Positions 16,156-26,391 are shown, numbered from the stretch's first letter. The stretch: 28,310 nt of DNA from Bacteroidota bacterium (GCA_026702635.1 JAPPBZ010000327.1:1-28310); one strand, 5' to 3'. The notes: generated by a model not told the origin, from the letters alone. Translations and numbers: made by a program.

Positions 16156-19100
16156 ATGAGCTATTCGAACCCGAAGACCGATATGGATCAGACAGGTATT
16201 GCAATTGTCGGTATGGCATGCCGCTTTCCCGAGGCACCGAATATCCCAGCATTCTGGGATCTATTGGTATCCGGCAAGAATGCCGTCAAAGAGGTATCGC
16301 CCGGCTCGGGTGTCCGGCGAGTTGATGAGCTGTTTTCTCAGGTTCAGAATCCCGGAGATGCTTGTCGATTTTGGGCTTATGTGGATGAGATTGATCAGTT
16401 TGATCCAACTTTCTTCCGCATTTCACCGGTAGAGGCCGAGTGGTTGGATCCCCAACATCGCATGATGCTGGAAACCAGCTGGCATGCACTGGAGGATGCC
16501 GGAATTGACCCACTTTCTCTGGATAAGAGCCTCACGGGAGTCTACACGGGAATCAGCAATGACGAATACAGGATGCTCGTGGTGGGCTCTCAAAAACCGT
16601 CTGGAGCAGCCGCTTGCCTCTATTCTCTGAGCGGTACCAATCTGAACGGCACCAGTGGTCGCGTCTCATTTTTCCTGGGCCTTAGAGGCCCTTCCAAGGC
16701 GGTGGATGCTGCGTGTGCATCATCTTTAGTCGCCGTGCATGATGCAGTATCGGACTTGCAGTATGGTTATGCCGATCTGGCCATTGTCGGAGGGGTCCAG
16801 GCAATTCTGAATGGACAAATCTTTGCGCTTCGCTCCGATGCAATGATGCTTTCTCCGGACGGAAAATGCAAGACGTTTGATGCGTCTGCAAATGGATATG
16901 TGCGAGGAGAGGGGTGTGGTGTGGTAATTCTTAAGCGGTTGAGTGATGCCAAAAGAGACGGAGATCGCATCTGGGCTGTCATTCGCGGCTCGGCCGTGAA
17001 CCACGGTGGAACCGGTGTCGGTCTGACGGTCCCGCACACGCCCGCTCTGGAAAGTGTAATGGAAACGGCATTGGTTCGAGGTGGGCTTCATCCCTCGGCG
17101 GTAGGGTATATAGAAGCACACGGTACAGGAACGGCGGTGGGCGATCCCGTTGAACTCGATGCCGTGACAGCTGTCTACGGCGAGGGACGTCCTTCAGAAC
17201 ATCCGCTGCTTATTGGCTCCGTTAAGACGAACATGGGGCATCTCGAGTCGGCCGCTGGAATTGCCGGATTGATCAAGGCAGCTCTGGTGTTGCGCCATGG
17301 CACAATCCCGAAGCACCTGCATTTTGAAAACCCAAATCCCAGCCTTGACTGGGAGCGGCATTCCCTGCAGGTGACATCCTCCATGATGGAGTTCCCGTCC
17401 ATTGATAGTCAGCTGCGCTGTGTAGGTGTGAACTGTTTTGGGATCTCTGGGACGAACGCTCATGTCGTCGTCGAAGAACACCGCGCCGAAGATCAAAATA
17501 AGATGGCGGGGCCGCCGACAAGCGTGAGTGTCACTCTGCCGGATCCACTGCAGCATTTGAGTGTGCCAGAGCAGGTACAGTGCTCCCGTACGGTGCGCAT
17601 GCTCCCATTGTCCGCCAAATCGGAACCCGCATTAAGGGATCTGGCGACACGATATCTTCGCTGGATTGACGAATATGCCGCAGAGATGGATGATGGATCG
17701 CTCGCGGACATGGCATGGACCGCCAGCATTGGACGAACCCACTTTGACTGGCGAGAAGTCGTTCTCTTTCAGAATCTGGATATGCTGAGGGAGAAGCTTA
17801 GTGAACTGTCAAAAAGAGATCCAATCGAAAAACCTACCGCTGCCACGCGGATAGCGTTTGTTTACACCGGACAGGGAAGTCAATGGACAGGTATGGGGCA
17901 GTCCCTGTATGAATGCGAGCCGGTGGCGAAAGCTGTATTGGATCGCTGTGAGCAGGTTTTCCAAAAAATCCGGGGAGTATCTCTACTGGATGTGATGTTC
18001 GGCCGTGTTGAAGGCGACATGAGTGACACCGCATGGGAGCAACCTGCGCTCTATGCGCTGGAGTGTTCACTGACGGCGCTCTGGGCTAGCTTGGGAATCA
18101 CACCCCATATTGTGATCGGTCACAGTGTTGGAGAGATTGCTGCCGCACAGGCAGCAGGAGTGTTCAGTCTGGAAGATGGAATGCGATTCGCCATTGCCCG
18201 CGGCGATATACTTTCCGCTACCGCACCGGGGGCCATGGTGGCGATCTTTGCTCCAACTCCCCAAATCGAATCCGCGATTCAAAGTGTGAATGAGACTTCC
18301 GAAGGTCCTGGACTGTGTATCTCGGGGGATAATGGCACACACCGAGTAGTGAGCGGGACCGTTGAAGATGTAGAACGGATCTCAGAACATTTTACATCGG
18401 AAGGAATCCGGGCCGTGCGACTGAATACGAGCAAAGCCTTTCACAGTGCTCTAGTCGAGCCGGCTCTGGATGCCCTAGAGGAGTCGCTAAAGGAAATTGA
18501 CATCCATCCACCCACTCTGGCTCTGGTGAGTAACCTGACCGGCCGGCCCGTGGAAGCAGACAAAAAATTGGATGGTAGTTATTGGAGACAACATGCCCGC
18601 CATGCTGTGAACTTCGCCGAAGGAATCAAAGCGGTAGCGGAGCATGATGTGGACACCATTATAGAGATTGGTCCGCGGCCGGTATTAACCAATATGTGTC
18701 AGGCTGCTTGGCCGGCATCGGTCGCAGCACCGAAAGCCGTCCCCAGCCTGCATCCAGATGACAGTCCTGGATGGGGTATCATGCAAACCGTGGCAGAGGT
18801 ATATCGCATGGGGCTCCCCGTTGACTTCCCGGGTCTCTTTACCGCGGAAGCACGCCATCGCATACCGCTGCCGAACTATCCATTCCAGAAGAACCGATAC
18901 TGGATCGAAACTGCCAAACATCACCGTGCTGCTGCCGGCCATGCTTTACTGGGGGTTCGGCATGAATCTGTTCGCGGTGAAATTACATTCGAAACCGAGC
19001 TGTTCGCGTCGGATCCAGATTGGATGAGTGATCACCGAGTATTCGGTCGGGTCATTGCCCCCGGTGCTCTCTATGGAGCCATGGCAATTGTGGCATCCCA

Positions 19101-22100
19101 AATAGAGTATGGAACTGCGGTGATAGAAAGAGTGCAATTTCATAGTCCACTCGTTTTTTCTGCGAGCGAGTCTGATGATGAGAAGGGGAGGAAAGTGCAC
19201 ATCATAATTGATCCTCCCGAATCCCTGGATTCACGTCAGATTCAAATATTCAGCAAGGGGGAAAATGAAGAGGAATGGACGCTGCATGTACAAGGTCATA
19301 TTCCACTGAGGGCGGCGGGTCGCACCCTGGAATCCTCTGCGAGGATCGATCCAGAACATATCAGGGCAGATATGTCACCGATTGATGTGGCATCCTACTA
19401 TCAAGCCAGGGCACGAACGAAAATTGATCTGGGACCGTCTTTCCGTACGCTTCGGCGACTCTGGGCCCGCACTGGTGAGGCGCTGGGAGAAATCTCGCTT
19501 ACTCTCCCCCAAGACCCAAATGAAATTCACCCACTGTTGTTGGATGGGTGTTTTCAGGTGGTGGCGGCTGCCCGCAATCCCGCAGAAGAGGGTGAAATCA
19601 CTTATCTCCCCTTTGGATGGGAACGGTTGTCTCTGGCCGGACCGATTCCGGAGCAGATCCTCTGCCATGTACAGGTCAGTGGCGGATCATTGGAAACGGA
19701 GGGATCCCCCGAAGTCATCAGCAGCACAATACGAATCTACGATATGGATGGTGTTCCACTCGGGGAATTGAGTGGATACATGGTCAAGCGTGCAACGCAG
19801 GCAGCCATGCTCGCCGCCATAGAAGGCATTGACGAATTGCTTTACGAGGTCGTCTGGCGCTCTAAACCGCTCACACCGCGAGTACTCCCTGCTGATTTTC
19901 TGCCTTCCCCTGGTGAGGTAGCCAGTCAATCGGGACTACTCTCAACATATTTGGCAGAGGAAGGGGTGGAACCTAAAGAGCGGACTGCTCTGCTCAGGGA
20001 CTTGGAGCACTCCTCACGCTTGAGAGCTCTTTTGACAATGGATGCTCTCGGGTGGGAACGTGAGAAGGGAGATACGATCGTAGCCGAAGATCTGCAGCAA
20101 CAATTAGGGGTGATCGAGGAGCACACACGCCTCTTTCGCCGGATACTGGAAATGCTGGCTAAGTCCGGAATTCTCCAGGAAAAGGACGGTCGCTTTGTCG
20201 TCAAGATCGCATCGGGAGATCCTCTACCGGATGCAATGTCGAAAGATATAGATGCCTTTCTCACAGAAATGGCCAGGAAATATCCCCATGGAGTCACCGA
20301 GATTGGACTTTTTTCCAGGTGCAGCGGTGCTCTGGTGGATGTCCTTCACGGCAAGGCCGATCCACTTACGCTTTTGTTTAGCAGTGGAGATCCTACTCCT
20401 GGAGATCTGTATCTCAAGGCGCCCGTAGCGCGTGCGGCAAACCGAATACTGAAGGAGACTATTCAGACCCTCATAGCGGAGCTTCCTCCTGATAGGCATC
20501 TTCGGATTATTGAGGTGGGAGCGGGTACGGGATCCGCCACTGCGGCTATACTCCCGGAACTCCCGGAAGGACGATTTGACTATATGTACACGGATATCTC
20601 GGCAGGCTTCTTTGCCGAAGCAAAGGCGAGATTCGAAAGTGCAGAGGTGGCCATGACCTATCGTGCGCTGGATATTGAAAAAGATCCGATAGATCAGGGA
20701 TTTGATCCACACGGATATGATCTGTTGATTGCTTCCAATGTACTGCATGCCACACGGTATCTGCAGGAAACTCTGGCACATTGTCTGCAACTTCTCGCAC
20801 CGTCAGGGCAACTGGTCGCACTGGAAAATATGAGCGGTTTCGGTTGGATGGACCTGACATTTGGGCAGTTGGATGGGTGGTGGAGGTTTGCCGACGACTA
20901 TCGTCCTCACCACGCTCTGGCAAGCCCAGCAGTATGGCGGCGTGCACTGGCGGACACTGGATATGGCGAAGTTGAGATTCTGGGTCTTGATGAATCCGAT
21001 CAGACGGCTATACCGGACAAGGGAGTTATCGTAGTCCAGGGTCCCGAGGAAGTGGCAGAACCTCCCGGTTTCTGGGTGCTAGCGGCCGATGACGGTGGAG
21101 TGGCCGAGTCATTGGCGACAGAATTAGCCAACCACCAGCAGACAGTGATATTGGCCCATTCGGAACAGGCGGATGCCGATTCTGGAGATAGCAAAGAGGG
21201 GATCATTTCGAGGACGGTGGACATGGATTTGCGGGAGTCGTGGTGCTCATTACTGGAGAATATTCCCAAGGATGTCCCGCTTTGTGGCGTGGTTCATCTA
21301 CTCGCACTTGATGGCCATGGCGCAGATGCCACGACAAGTGAAATGGCAGAAGATGTACAGCGGGTGACGGCAAGCGCACTGGCACTGACGCAGGCGGTAC
21401 TCGATTCAAATCTGCCAGTAAAAAACGGTATCTGGTTTATCACCCAGGGAGTACAAGTGCTGGAAAGAGAACGTACTGCGCAGTTGGCCGGTGCACCACT
21501 GTGGGGCTTCGGGAAAGCCGTATCCCGGGAAGTGACACATATGCAGCCCCGAATGATTGATCTGGATTCTGGGGAGAGCGTACCTGTCTCAGAATTGGCT
21601 CAGGAATTGCTATCTCCTGATATCGAAAATCATATCGCGTATCGTTGGGGATCCCGCCAAGCAGCGCGTCTCGTAAGAGCGAGTGCGGAAACACGACGGC
21701 TTCACCTGCCTGAGGATTCGGCGTGGGGACTTGTCCCCAACCCAAGTGGTATCCTGGACAGCCCGTCAATCAAGACGTTGTCATCTGAACCTTTGGAGCC
21801 CAAAGAGATCCGAGTGGCGGTGCAAGCATCTGGGCTGAATTTCTGGGATGTATTTCGGTCTCTCGGGTTTATAGAAGAGGGTGATCTTGGTCGGGAGATG
21901 GTAGGTATCGTTACAGATATAGGGTCGGAGGTGTCTACCCTTGCATTGGGGGATCGCGTAGTGGGGCTCGGTTTTGGCGCATTCGCGTCAGAGATGATCA
22001 CTCGGGAGGAATTGGCAGCACCGGCACCACCGGGATTTTCCTCGGCGGAATTAGCCACTCTACCCAGTGCGTTCGTATCTGCCGCATTATCGTATGAGTT

Positions 22101-25100
22101 TTCCGGCCTGGAGCCGGAAGATCGTGTGCTGATTCACGCCGGTGCCGGTGGAGTGGGGCTAGCTGCCATCCAGATGGCGCAGGCGGCTGGTGCGGAAGTG
22201 TTTGCAACGGCAAGCCCTCCGAAGCAGAATTATCTCCGATCACTGGGCGTGAAGCATGTATTCAATAGTCGCGAAACCGATTTTGGGGAGCAAATCCTGG
22301 AAGCCACTAGTGGCGCTGGAATACATATAGTGCTCAACAGTCTTACCAGTGAGGGCTTCATTGATGCGAGTCTATCCTGCCTCGCGGAAGGTGGGCGATT
22401 CGTGGAATTGGCTCGGCGGGACATCCTCAGCAAAGAGGAAATGGCACAGCTGCGTCCCGATGTGGCGTATGAAATCCTGGAATTAGACGTACTGAAGAAA
22501 ACGGATCCGGCGTGGGTAGGCAGGGTCCTGCGAGATATATTAAACCGACTCCCCTCGGGAGAACTTCGACCGATAACTCACTCTAGGTGGCCGCTGGCCG
22601 AAGCAGGATCTGCGTTGCGGTTCATGCAGTTAGCGCGCCACGTAGGCAAAATTGTAGTGTCCAGTGCTCCTCTTGCCCGCGGGCCACTACGGTCAGATGG
22701 CACTTACCTGGTGACCGGGGGGCTTGGAGGTATCGGGTGTGCTGTTGCTAACTGGCTGGCAGAGCACGGAGCTGGTACGATTGCACTGAATGGACGGCGT
22801 CCACCGGACGAGGATGCACAGGAAGTGATTGACCGGCTTCGCAGCCGCGGTGTAACCGTACGAGTGGAAATAGCCGATGTGACTGACACAGAGGCAATTG
22901 ACAATATGATGCTGACGCTGGAGAAGGAAGCTCCACCGATTGCCGGAGTCATTCACAGTGTAGGGGTGCTCTCGGATGGTGCACTCGGTAACCAGAACTG
23001 GGATAGATTTGAACGTGTATTGTGGCCCAAGATCTTGGGAGCATGGCATTTGCACCGTGCGACCATGGAACATGACCTGGATTTCTTTATGCTCTTTTCA
23101 AGTCGCGTAGGTGTTCTTGGTAATCCGGGGCAGTCAAATCACGCCTCCGCTAATGCGTTCTTGGATCAGTTAGCGGCGCACCGTCAGTCAATTGGACTGC
23201 CGGGGCAGTCAATTGCCTGGGGGGCATGGTCGGAGATTGGCGAAGCTGCAGAGCAGAAGGAGCGAATTGAAGAACGACGTTCGGCCCTTGGAGGGCGCTG
23301 GTTTACTCCGCAGCAGGGGATTCGAGCACTTGACAAAGCAGTTCGTCAGGATGTCATGCATTCGGTGGTCATGGCGATGGATTGGGCGATCTTTAAAGAT
23401 GCAATTGAGGACCGTCCAGCATTCTTGGAAGATCTGTTGAAGGTTACGCCGGAAAAAGAAGACAAAGCACCTGCGCAGGCGGACAATCTGATTGCCTTAC
23501 TTCAGCGGACATCGGCCGCAGAGCGGGAAAGAGAACTCATTTCATTCTTACAGGGAGAATTGCAAGCCGTCCTGCACCTGTCCGATACGCCTTCGCCTAC
23601 GATAGGATTTTTTGATTTGGGAATGGACTCGCTCATGGTCGTAGAGTTGCAGAATCGGCTGAATCGTGCGTTGGAAGGTGAATGTGTGGTTTCAAATACG
23701 GCCGTGTTTGACTATCCGAATATCACTCTTCTTGCTCAGCATTTAGTGGAGGAGTTGGGAGAGATAAGTACCGTCCCCGATGTGAAAGAGTTGGGAGAGG
23801 TAAGCACTGTCCCCGATGTGAAGATCGTACCGGAGAAGGAGCGTACGGTGGAAGAATTGGAATATCAGGAAGATCATGTTGCCATTGTGGGTATGGCATG
23901 TCGGTTACCCGGCGCCTCCGACCTTGCGGCATTTTGGCATTTGCTCGAAGGAGGCGTTGATGCCGTGACCGATGGAAGGCGTGATGGGGGGCATTGGGCT
24001 GGTGCCGTCGGAGATCCCGCTGCAGAGAGCATATTTTTTAAGCGGGGAGGATTCATCGATGAATTGGATCGGTTCGATGCTGAATTTTTTGGGATCACCC
24101 CAATTGATGCACATAAGATGGATCCGCGTCACAGACTACTGCTGGAGACTAGTTGGCAGGCATTGGAGAATGCAGGGATCGATCCAGAGACTCTCAAGAG
24201 TAGCCTGACGGGTGTATATGTCGGGATTGGCAGCAGCGAGTATCGTGATTTGATGACAGTTTACGATCAGCAGAGCAATCATTTTTTCGGCACTTCCGGG
24301 AGTATCGCATTGGGACGGATTGCTTTCGTGTTGGGACTGATGGGGCCTGCCATTCCGGTGGATATGACATGTGCATCGTCGCTCGTAGCGATCCATCAGG
24401 CAGTTACGGCACTGCGGCGGGGAGAAGTGGATCTGGCGCTTGTCGGAGGCGTGCATGCCCTTCTCTCTACTTCTACGGCAGAATTCATGGCAGAATATGG
24501 CATGCTGTCAAAAATTGGCAAATGCCAGACGTTTGATGCCGAAGCGGATGGCTTCGTCAGGGGAGAGGGATGCGGGATGGTCGTCCTGAAGCGACAAAGC
24601 GATGCGGAGTCAGAGGGGGATTCCATTTGGGGCTTGATACGAGGATCTGCTGTAAATCAGAATGGAGTCAGTGCAGGACTAACCGTACCGAATGGTCAGG
24701 CACAGGTGCGGGTGCTTAAGGATGCACTTGCCCGGGCTGGCGTGGCACCTGCCGAGGTGGATTATCTTGAAGTACACGGCACGGGGTCCCCGCTGGGTGA
24801 TCCGATTGAAGTGCATGCTGCAGCAGAGGTATACGGGGAAGGGCGTGAGGCAACTCGTCCCCTAATCATGGGTACGGCAAAGACAAATATCGGCCATCTC
24901 GAGGCGGCCGCAGGCGTAGTCGGCCTGATAAAGGTGATGCTCTCAATGAAACGGCAAAGCATTCCCCGTCATTTACATTTCAAGACTCCGAATCCGCATG
25001 TAAATTGGGGCCAGTTGCCGGTGCAAGTGGCGTCTGAGGCCGTTTCGTGGCCGGATACCCCTGATCGGCCACCGCGGGCTGGAGTCAGTGCATTCGCGGT

Positions 25101-26391
25101 CTCAGGGACAAATGCGCATGTTGTGGTTGAAGGATTTTCCATAACTGACAGGAATTCCGCGCAGCAGATGACCGCGGGCTCCGAAATATTTGTTTCTGTA
25201 CCCCTGCCAGGTCGAAATGGGGAATCTATTGATATGGATATGCTGGGGCCTCGCAAGGCAAGATTGCTGCCACTTTCTGGAAAATCGGATGCGGCACTTC
25301 GTGAATTGGCGAAGCGGTATTTGGCGTGGCTTGACGAATATGAAGAGCAGCAGGAAGATGACTCTGCTTCCGCATCTCTACTGGCCGATATGGCGTGGAC
25401 GGCAGGAACGGGGCGCCATCATTTCTCTCATCGTGCCGGCCTCGTATTCCGCGACGCAGTTAGTTTGCGGGATCAACTCAGTACATTGGCTGAATCTACA
25501 AACTCCCACGCAGGCAAGCAGGCTCCCGATCTGTTGGCATTTACATTTGCAGAATACAGCGAGTACCCGGTGGGAATGGGAGAGGAACTCTATCGGAGTG
25601 AGCCCATCGTGCGTGTAGTATTGGATCGATGTGATAATGCCTGGCAGGCGGAGCATGGCAATTCACTGTTGAATTTGATGTTTGGGACTTCGGAAGATGT
25701 CCAGGATCCGTCTTGGATGTTTTCGGCCATGTTTGCCCTTCAATGTGCTTTATCGGATCTCTGGTGCAGCGCGGGAATTCGTCCGGCCACGGTACTTGCC
25801 ACAGGCACAGGCGAAATTGCAGCTGCGTATGCGGCGGGCTCTTTGGAATTGGAAGACGGGGTGCATCTGGCGGCATTATTCGGTCAATACAGGGGATCAC
25901 ATTCTCAGAATGGAGAGGCTACAGGTGAAAAATTGGAAGCAGCAGTTGCCAATCTGTCACTTGCTCCTTTGCAAGTATCTATGTTGAGCGGCCGTTCAGA
26001 TCAGCTAGTTAGTGTTGGTGAACTACCGGAGATAGCCGTCGGGTATCGTGATGAGGTAGAGGTATTGAAAACTTCTGCGCCGATTTTGGCGAATTATGGA
26101 GTGACTCTCTTGATCGAGATGGGACCGGGTACGGGGTCTATTTCTGAGGTTGTATCGGCATGGCCGAAGTCCGCCAAGAATAACGCTATCTCTTCAACGC
26201 CTACCCTAGTAGCCGGTATACAGCAATCTTCGCGGCAGGTAAGTGGTGAGATTCTTGAGTCGATTGCCCATGTCTATGATAGTGGATGGGATCTTGATTT
26301 CGGAGGGCTGTTTGCTGGAGAGCATCGACGCCGAGTTCCCTTACCCAGCTATCCGTTCCAGCGTGACCGCTACTGGTTTGACAATCTGTGA
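16156..26391 (+). CDS. Type I polyketide synthase KS-AT-DH-cMT-psiKR-ER-KR-ACP-KS-AT(decayed)
   Basis: This multidomain synthase has 3411 residues. KS1 (about 14-440) has Cys187, His322, His362. AT1 (568-875) has GQGSQ at 572, GHSVG with Ser657, and AFH at 761-763, the malonyl-CoA type. DH (925-1215) has HxxxGxxxxP at His960 and Asp1130 in DGCFQ. cMT (1340-1640) has the SAM motif EVGAGTGS at 1453. A structural psiKR (1690-1850) precedes ER (1856-2170, HAGAGGVG at 1994). KR (2180-2400) has GGLGGIG at 2188 and Ser2316, but His2329 replaces the usual Tyr. ACP (2455-2530) has GMDS with Ser2492. A 12-residue repeat (2533-2556) leads to KS2 (2573-3000; Cys2739, His2874, His2914), then AT-like (3126-3395) lacking Ser, Arg and His. 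There is no final ACP or thioesterase. Module 1 should make an alpha-methyl, fully reduced unit if KR works. Architecture recalls animal FAS and sponge 'Sup' PKSs. Confidence 0.93.
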   Translation: MSYSNPKTDMDQTGIAIVGMACRFPEAPNIPAFWDLLVSGKNAVKEVSPGSGVRRVDELFSQVQNPGDACRFWAYVDEIDQFDPTFFRISPVEAEWLDPQHRMMLETSWHALEDAGIDPLSLDKSLTGVYTGISNDEYRMLVVGSQKPSGAAACLYSLSGTNLNGTSGRVSFFLGLRGPSKAVDAACASSLVAVHDAVSDLQYGYADLAIVGGVQAILNGQIFALRSDAMMLSPDGKCKTFDASANGYVRGEGCGVVILKRLSDAKRDGDRIWAVIRGSAVNHGGTGVGLTVPHTPALESVMETALVRGGLHPSAVGYIEAHGTGTAVGDPVELDAVTAVYGEGRPSEHPLLIGSVKTNMGHLESAAGIAGLIKAALVLRHGTIPKHLHFENPNPSLDWERHSLQVTSSMMEFPSIDSQLRCVGVNCFGISGTNAHVVVEEHRAEDQNKMAGPPTSVSVTLPDPLQHLSVPEQVQCSRTVRMLPLSAKSEPALRDLATRYLRWIDEYAAEMDDGSLADMAWTASIGRTHFDWREVVLFQNLDMLREKLSELSKRDPIEKPTAATRIAFVYTGQGSQWTGMGQSLYECEPVAKAVLDRCEQVFQKIRGVSLLDVMFGRVEGDMSDTAWEQPALYALECSLTALWASLGITPHIVIGHSVGEIAAAQAAGVFSLEDGMRFAIARGDILSATAPGAMVAIFAPTPQIESAIQSVNETSEGPGLCISGDNGTHRVVSGTVEDVERISEHFTSEGIRAVRLNTSKAFHSALVEPALDALEESLKEIDIHPPTLALVSNLTGRPVEADKKLDGSYWRQHARHAVNFAEGIKAVAEHDVDTIIEIGPRPVLTNMCQAAWPASVAAPKAVPSLHPDDSPGWGIMQTVAEVYRMGLPVDFPGLFTAEARHRIPLPNYPFQKNRYWIETAKHHRAAAGHALLGVRHESVRGEITFETELFASDPDWMSDHRVFGRVIAPGALYGAMAIVASQIEYGTAVIERVQFHSPLVFSASESDDEKGRKVHIIIDPPESLDSRQIQIFSKGENEEEWTLHVQGHIPLRAAGRTLESSARIDPEHIRADMSPIDVASYYQARARTKIDLGPSFRTLRRLWARTGEALGEISLTLPQDPNEIHPLLLDGCFQVVAAARNPAEEGEITYLPFGWERLSLAGPIPEQILCHVQVSGGSLETEGSPEVISSTIRIYDMDGVPLGELSGYMVKRATQAAMLAAIEGIDELLYEVVWRSKPLTPRVLPADFLPSPGEVASQSGLLSTYLAEEGVEPKERTALLRDLEHSSRLRALLTMDALGWEREKGDTIVAEDLQQQLGVIEEHTRLFRRILEMLAKSGILQEKDGRFVVKIASGDPLPDAMSKDIDAFLTEMARKYPHGVTEIGLFSRCSGALVDVLHGKADPLTLLFSSGDPTPGDLYLKAPVARAANRILKETIQTLIAELPPDRHLRIIEVGAGTGSATAAILPELPEGRFDYMYTDISAGFFAEAKARFESAEVAMTYRALDIEKDPIDQGFDPHGYDLLIASNVLHATRYLQETLAHCLQLLAPSGQLVALENMSGFGWMDLTFGQLDGWWRFADDYRPHHALASPAVWRRALADTGYGEVEILGLDESDQTAIPDKGVIVVQGPEEVAEPPGFWVLAADDGGVAESLATELANHQQTVILAHSEQADADSGDSKEGIISRTVDMDLRESWCSLLENIPKDVPLCGVVHLLALDGHGADATTSEMAEDVQRVTASALALTQAVLDSNLPVKNGIWFITQGVQVLERERTAQLAGAPLWGFGKAVSREVTHMQPRMIDLDSGESVPVSELAQELLSPDIENHIAYRWGSRQAARLVRASAETRRLHLPEDSAWGLVPNPSGILDSPSIKTLSSEPLEPKEIRVAVQASGLNFWDVFRSLGFIEEGDLGREMVGIVTDIGSEVSTLALGDRVVGLGFGAFASEMITREELAAPAPPGFSSAELATLPSAFVSAALSYEFSGLEPEDRVLIHAGAGGVGLAAIQMAQAAGAEVFATASPPKQNYLRSLGVKHVFNSRETDFGEQILEATSGAGIHIVLNSLTSEGFIDASLSCLAEGGRFVELARRDILSKEEMAQLRPDVAYEILELDVLKKTDPAWVGRVLRDILNRLPSGELRPITHSRWPLAEAGSALRFMQLARHVGKIVVSSAPLARGPLRSDGTYLVTGGLGGIGCAVANWLAEHGAGTIALNGRRPPDEDAQEVIDRLRSRGVTVRVEIADVTDTEAIDNMMLTLEKEAPPIAGVIHSVGVLSDGALGNQNWDRFERVLWPKILGAWHLHRATMEHDLDFFMLFSSRVGVLGNPGQSNHASANAFLDQLAAHRQSIGLPGQSIAWGAWSEIGEAAEQKERIEERRSALGGRWFTPQQGIRALDKAVRQDVMHSVVMAMDWAIFKDAIEDRPAFLEDLLKVTPEKEDKAPAQADNLIALLQRTSAAERERELISFLQGELQAVLHLSDTPSPTIGFFDLGMDSLMVVELQNRLNRALEGECVVSNTAVFDYPNITLLAQHLVEELGEISTVPDVKELGEVSTVPDVKIVPEKERTVEELEYQEDHVAIVGMACRLPGASDLAAFWHLLEGGVDAVTDGRRDGGHWAGAVGDPAAESIFFKRGGFIDELDRFDAEFFGITPIDAHKMDPRHRLLLETSWQALENAGIDPETLKSSLTGVYVGIGSSEYRDLMTVYDQQSNHFFGTSGSIALGRIAFVLGLMGPAIPVDMTCASSLVAIHQAVTALRRGEVDLALVGGVHALLSTSTAEFMAEYGMLSKIGKCQTFDAEADGFVRGEGCGMVVLKRQSDAESEGDSIWGLIRGSAVNQNGVSAGLTVPNGQAQVRVLKDALARAGVAPAEVDYLEVHGTGSPLGDPIEVHAAAEVYGEGREATRPLIMGTAKTNIGHLEAAAGVVGLIKVMLSMKRQSIPRHLHFKTPNPHVNWGQLPVQVASEAVSWPDTPDRPPRAGVSAFAVSGTNAHVVVEGFSITDRNSAQQMTAGSEIFVSVPLPGRNGESIDMDMLGPRKARLLPLSGKSDAALRELAKRYLAWLDEYEEQQEDDSASASLLADMAWTAGTGRHHFSHRAGLVFRDAVSLRDQLSTLAESTNSHAGKQAPDLLAFTFAEYSEYPVGMGEELYRSEPIVRVVLDRCDNAWQAEHGNSLLNLMFGTSEDVQDPSWMFSAMFALQCALSDLWCSAGIRPATVLATGTGEIAAAYAAGSLELEDGVHLAALFGQYRGSHSQNGEATGEKLEAAVANLSLAPLQVSMLSGRSDQLVSVGELPEIAVGYRDEVEVLKTSAPILANYGVTLLIEMGPGTGSISEVVSAWPKSAKNNAISSTPTLVAGIQQSSRQVSGEILESIAHVYDSGWDLDFGGLFAGEHRRRVPLPSYPFQRDRYWFDNL
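23752..23823 (+). repeat. Tandem 36-bp in-frame duplication in the ACP-KS2 linker
   Basis: Two direct copies, 23752-23787 and 23788-23823, match at 32 of 36 bases and encode ELGEISTVPDVK then ELGEVSTVPDVK. Three of the four base differences are synonymous and the fourth is Ile to Val. The duplication lengthens the flexible linker between the carrier domain and the second ketosynthase. Confidence 0.95.

Noticed and set aside
16199..26300. Many frames of 60-190 codons opposite or out of frame with the PKS
   Set aside because: They lie inside intact PKS domains with conserved motifs and show no domain signal of their own.
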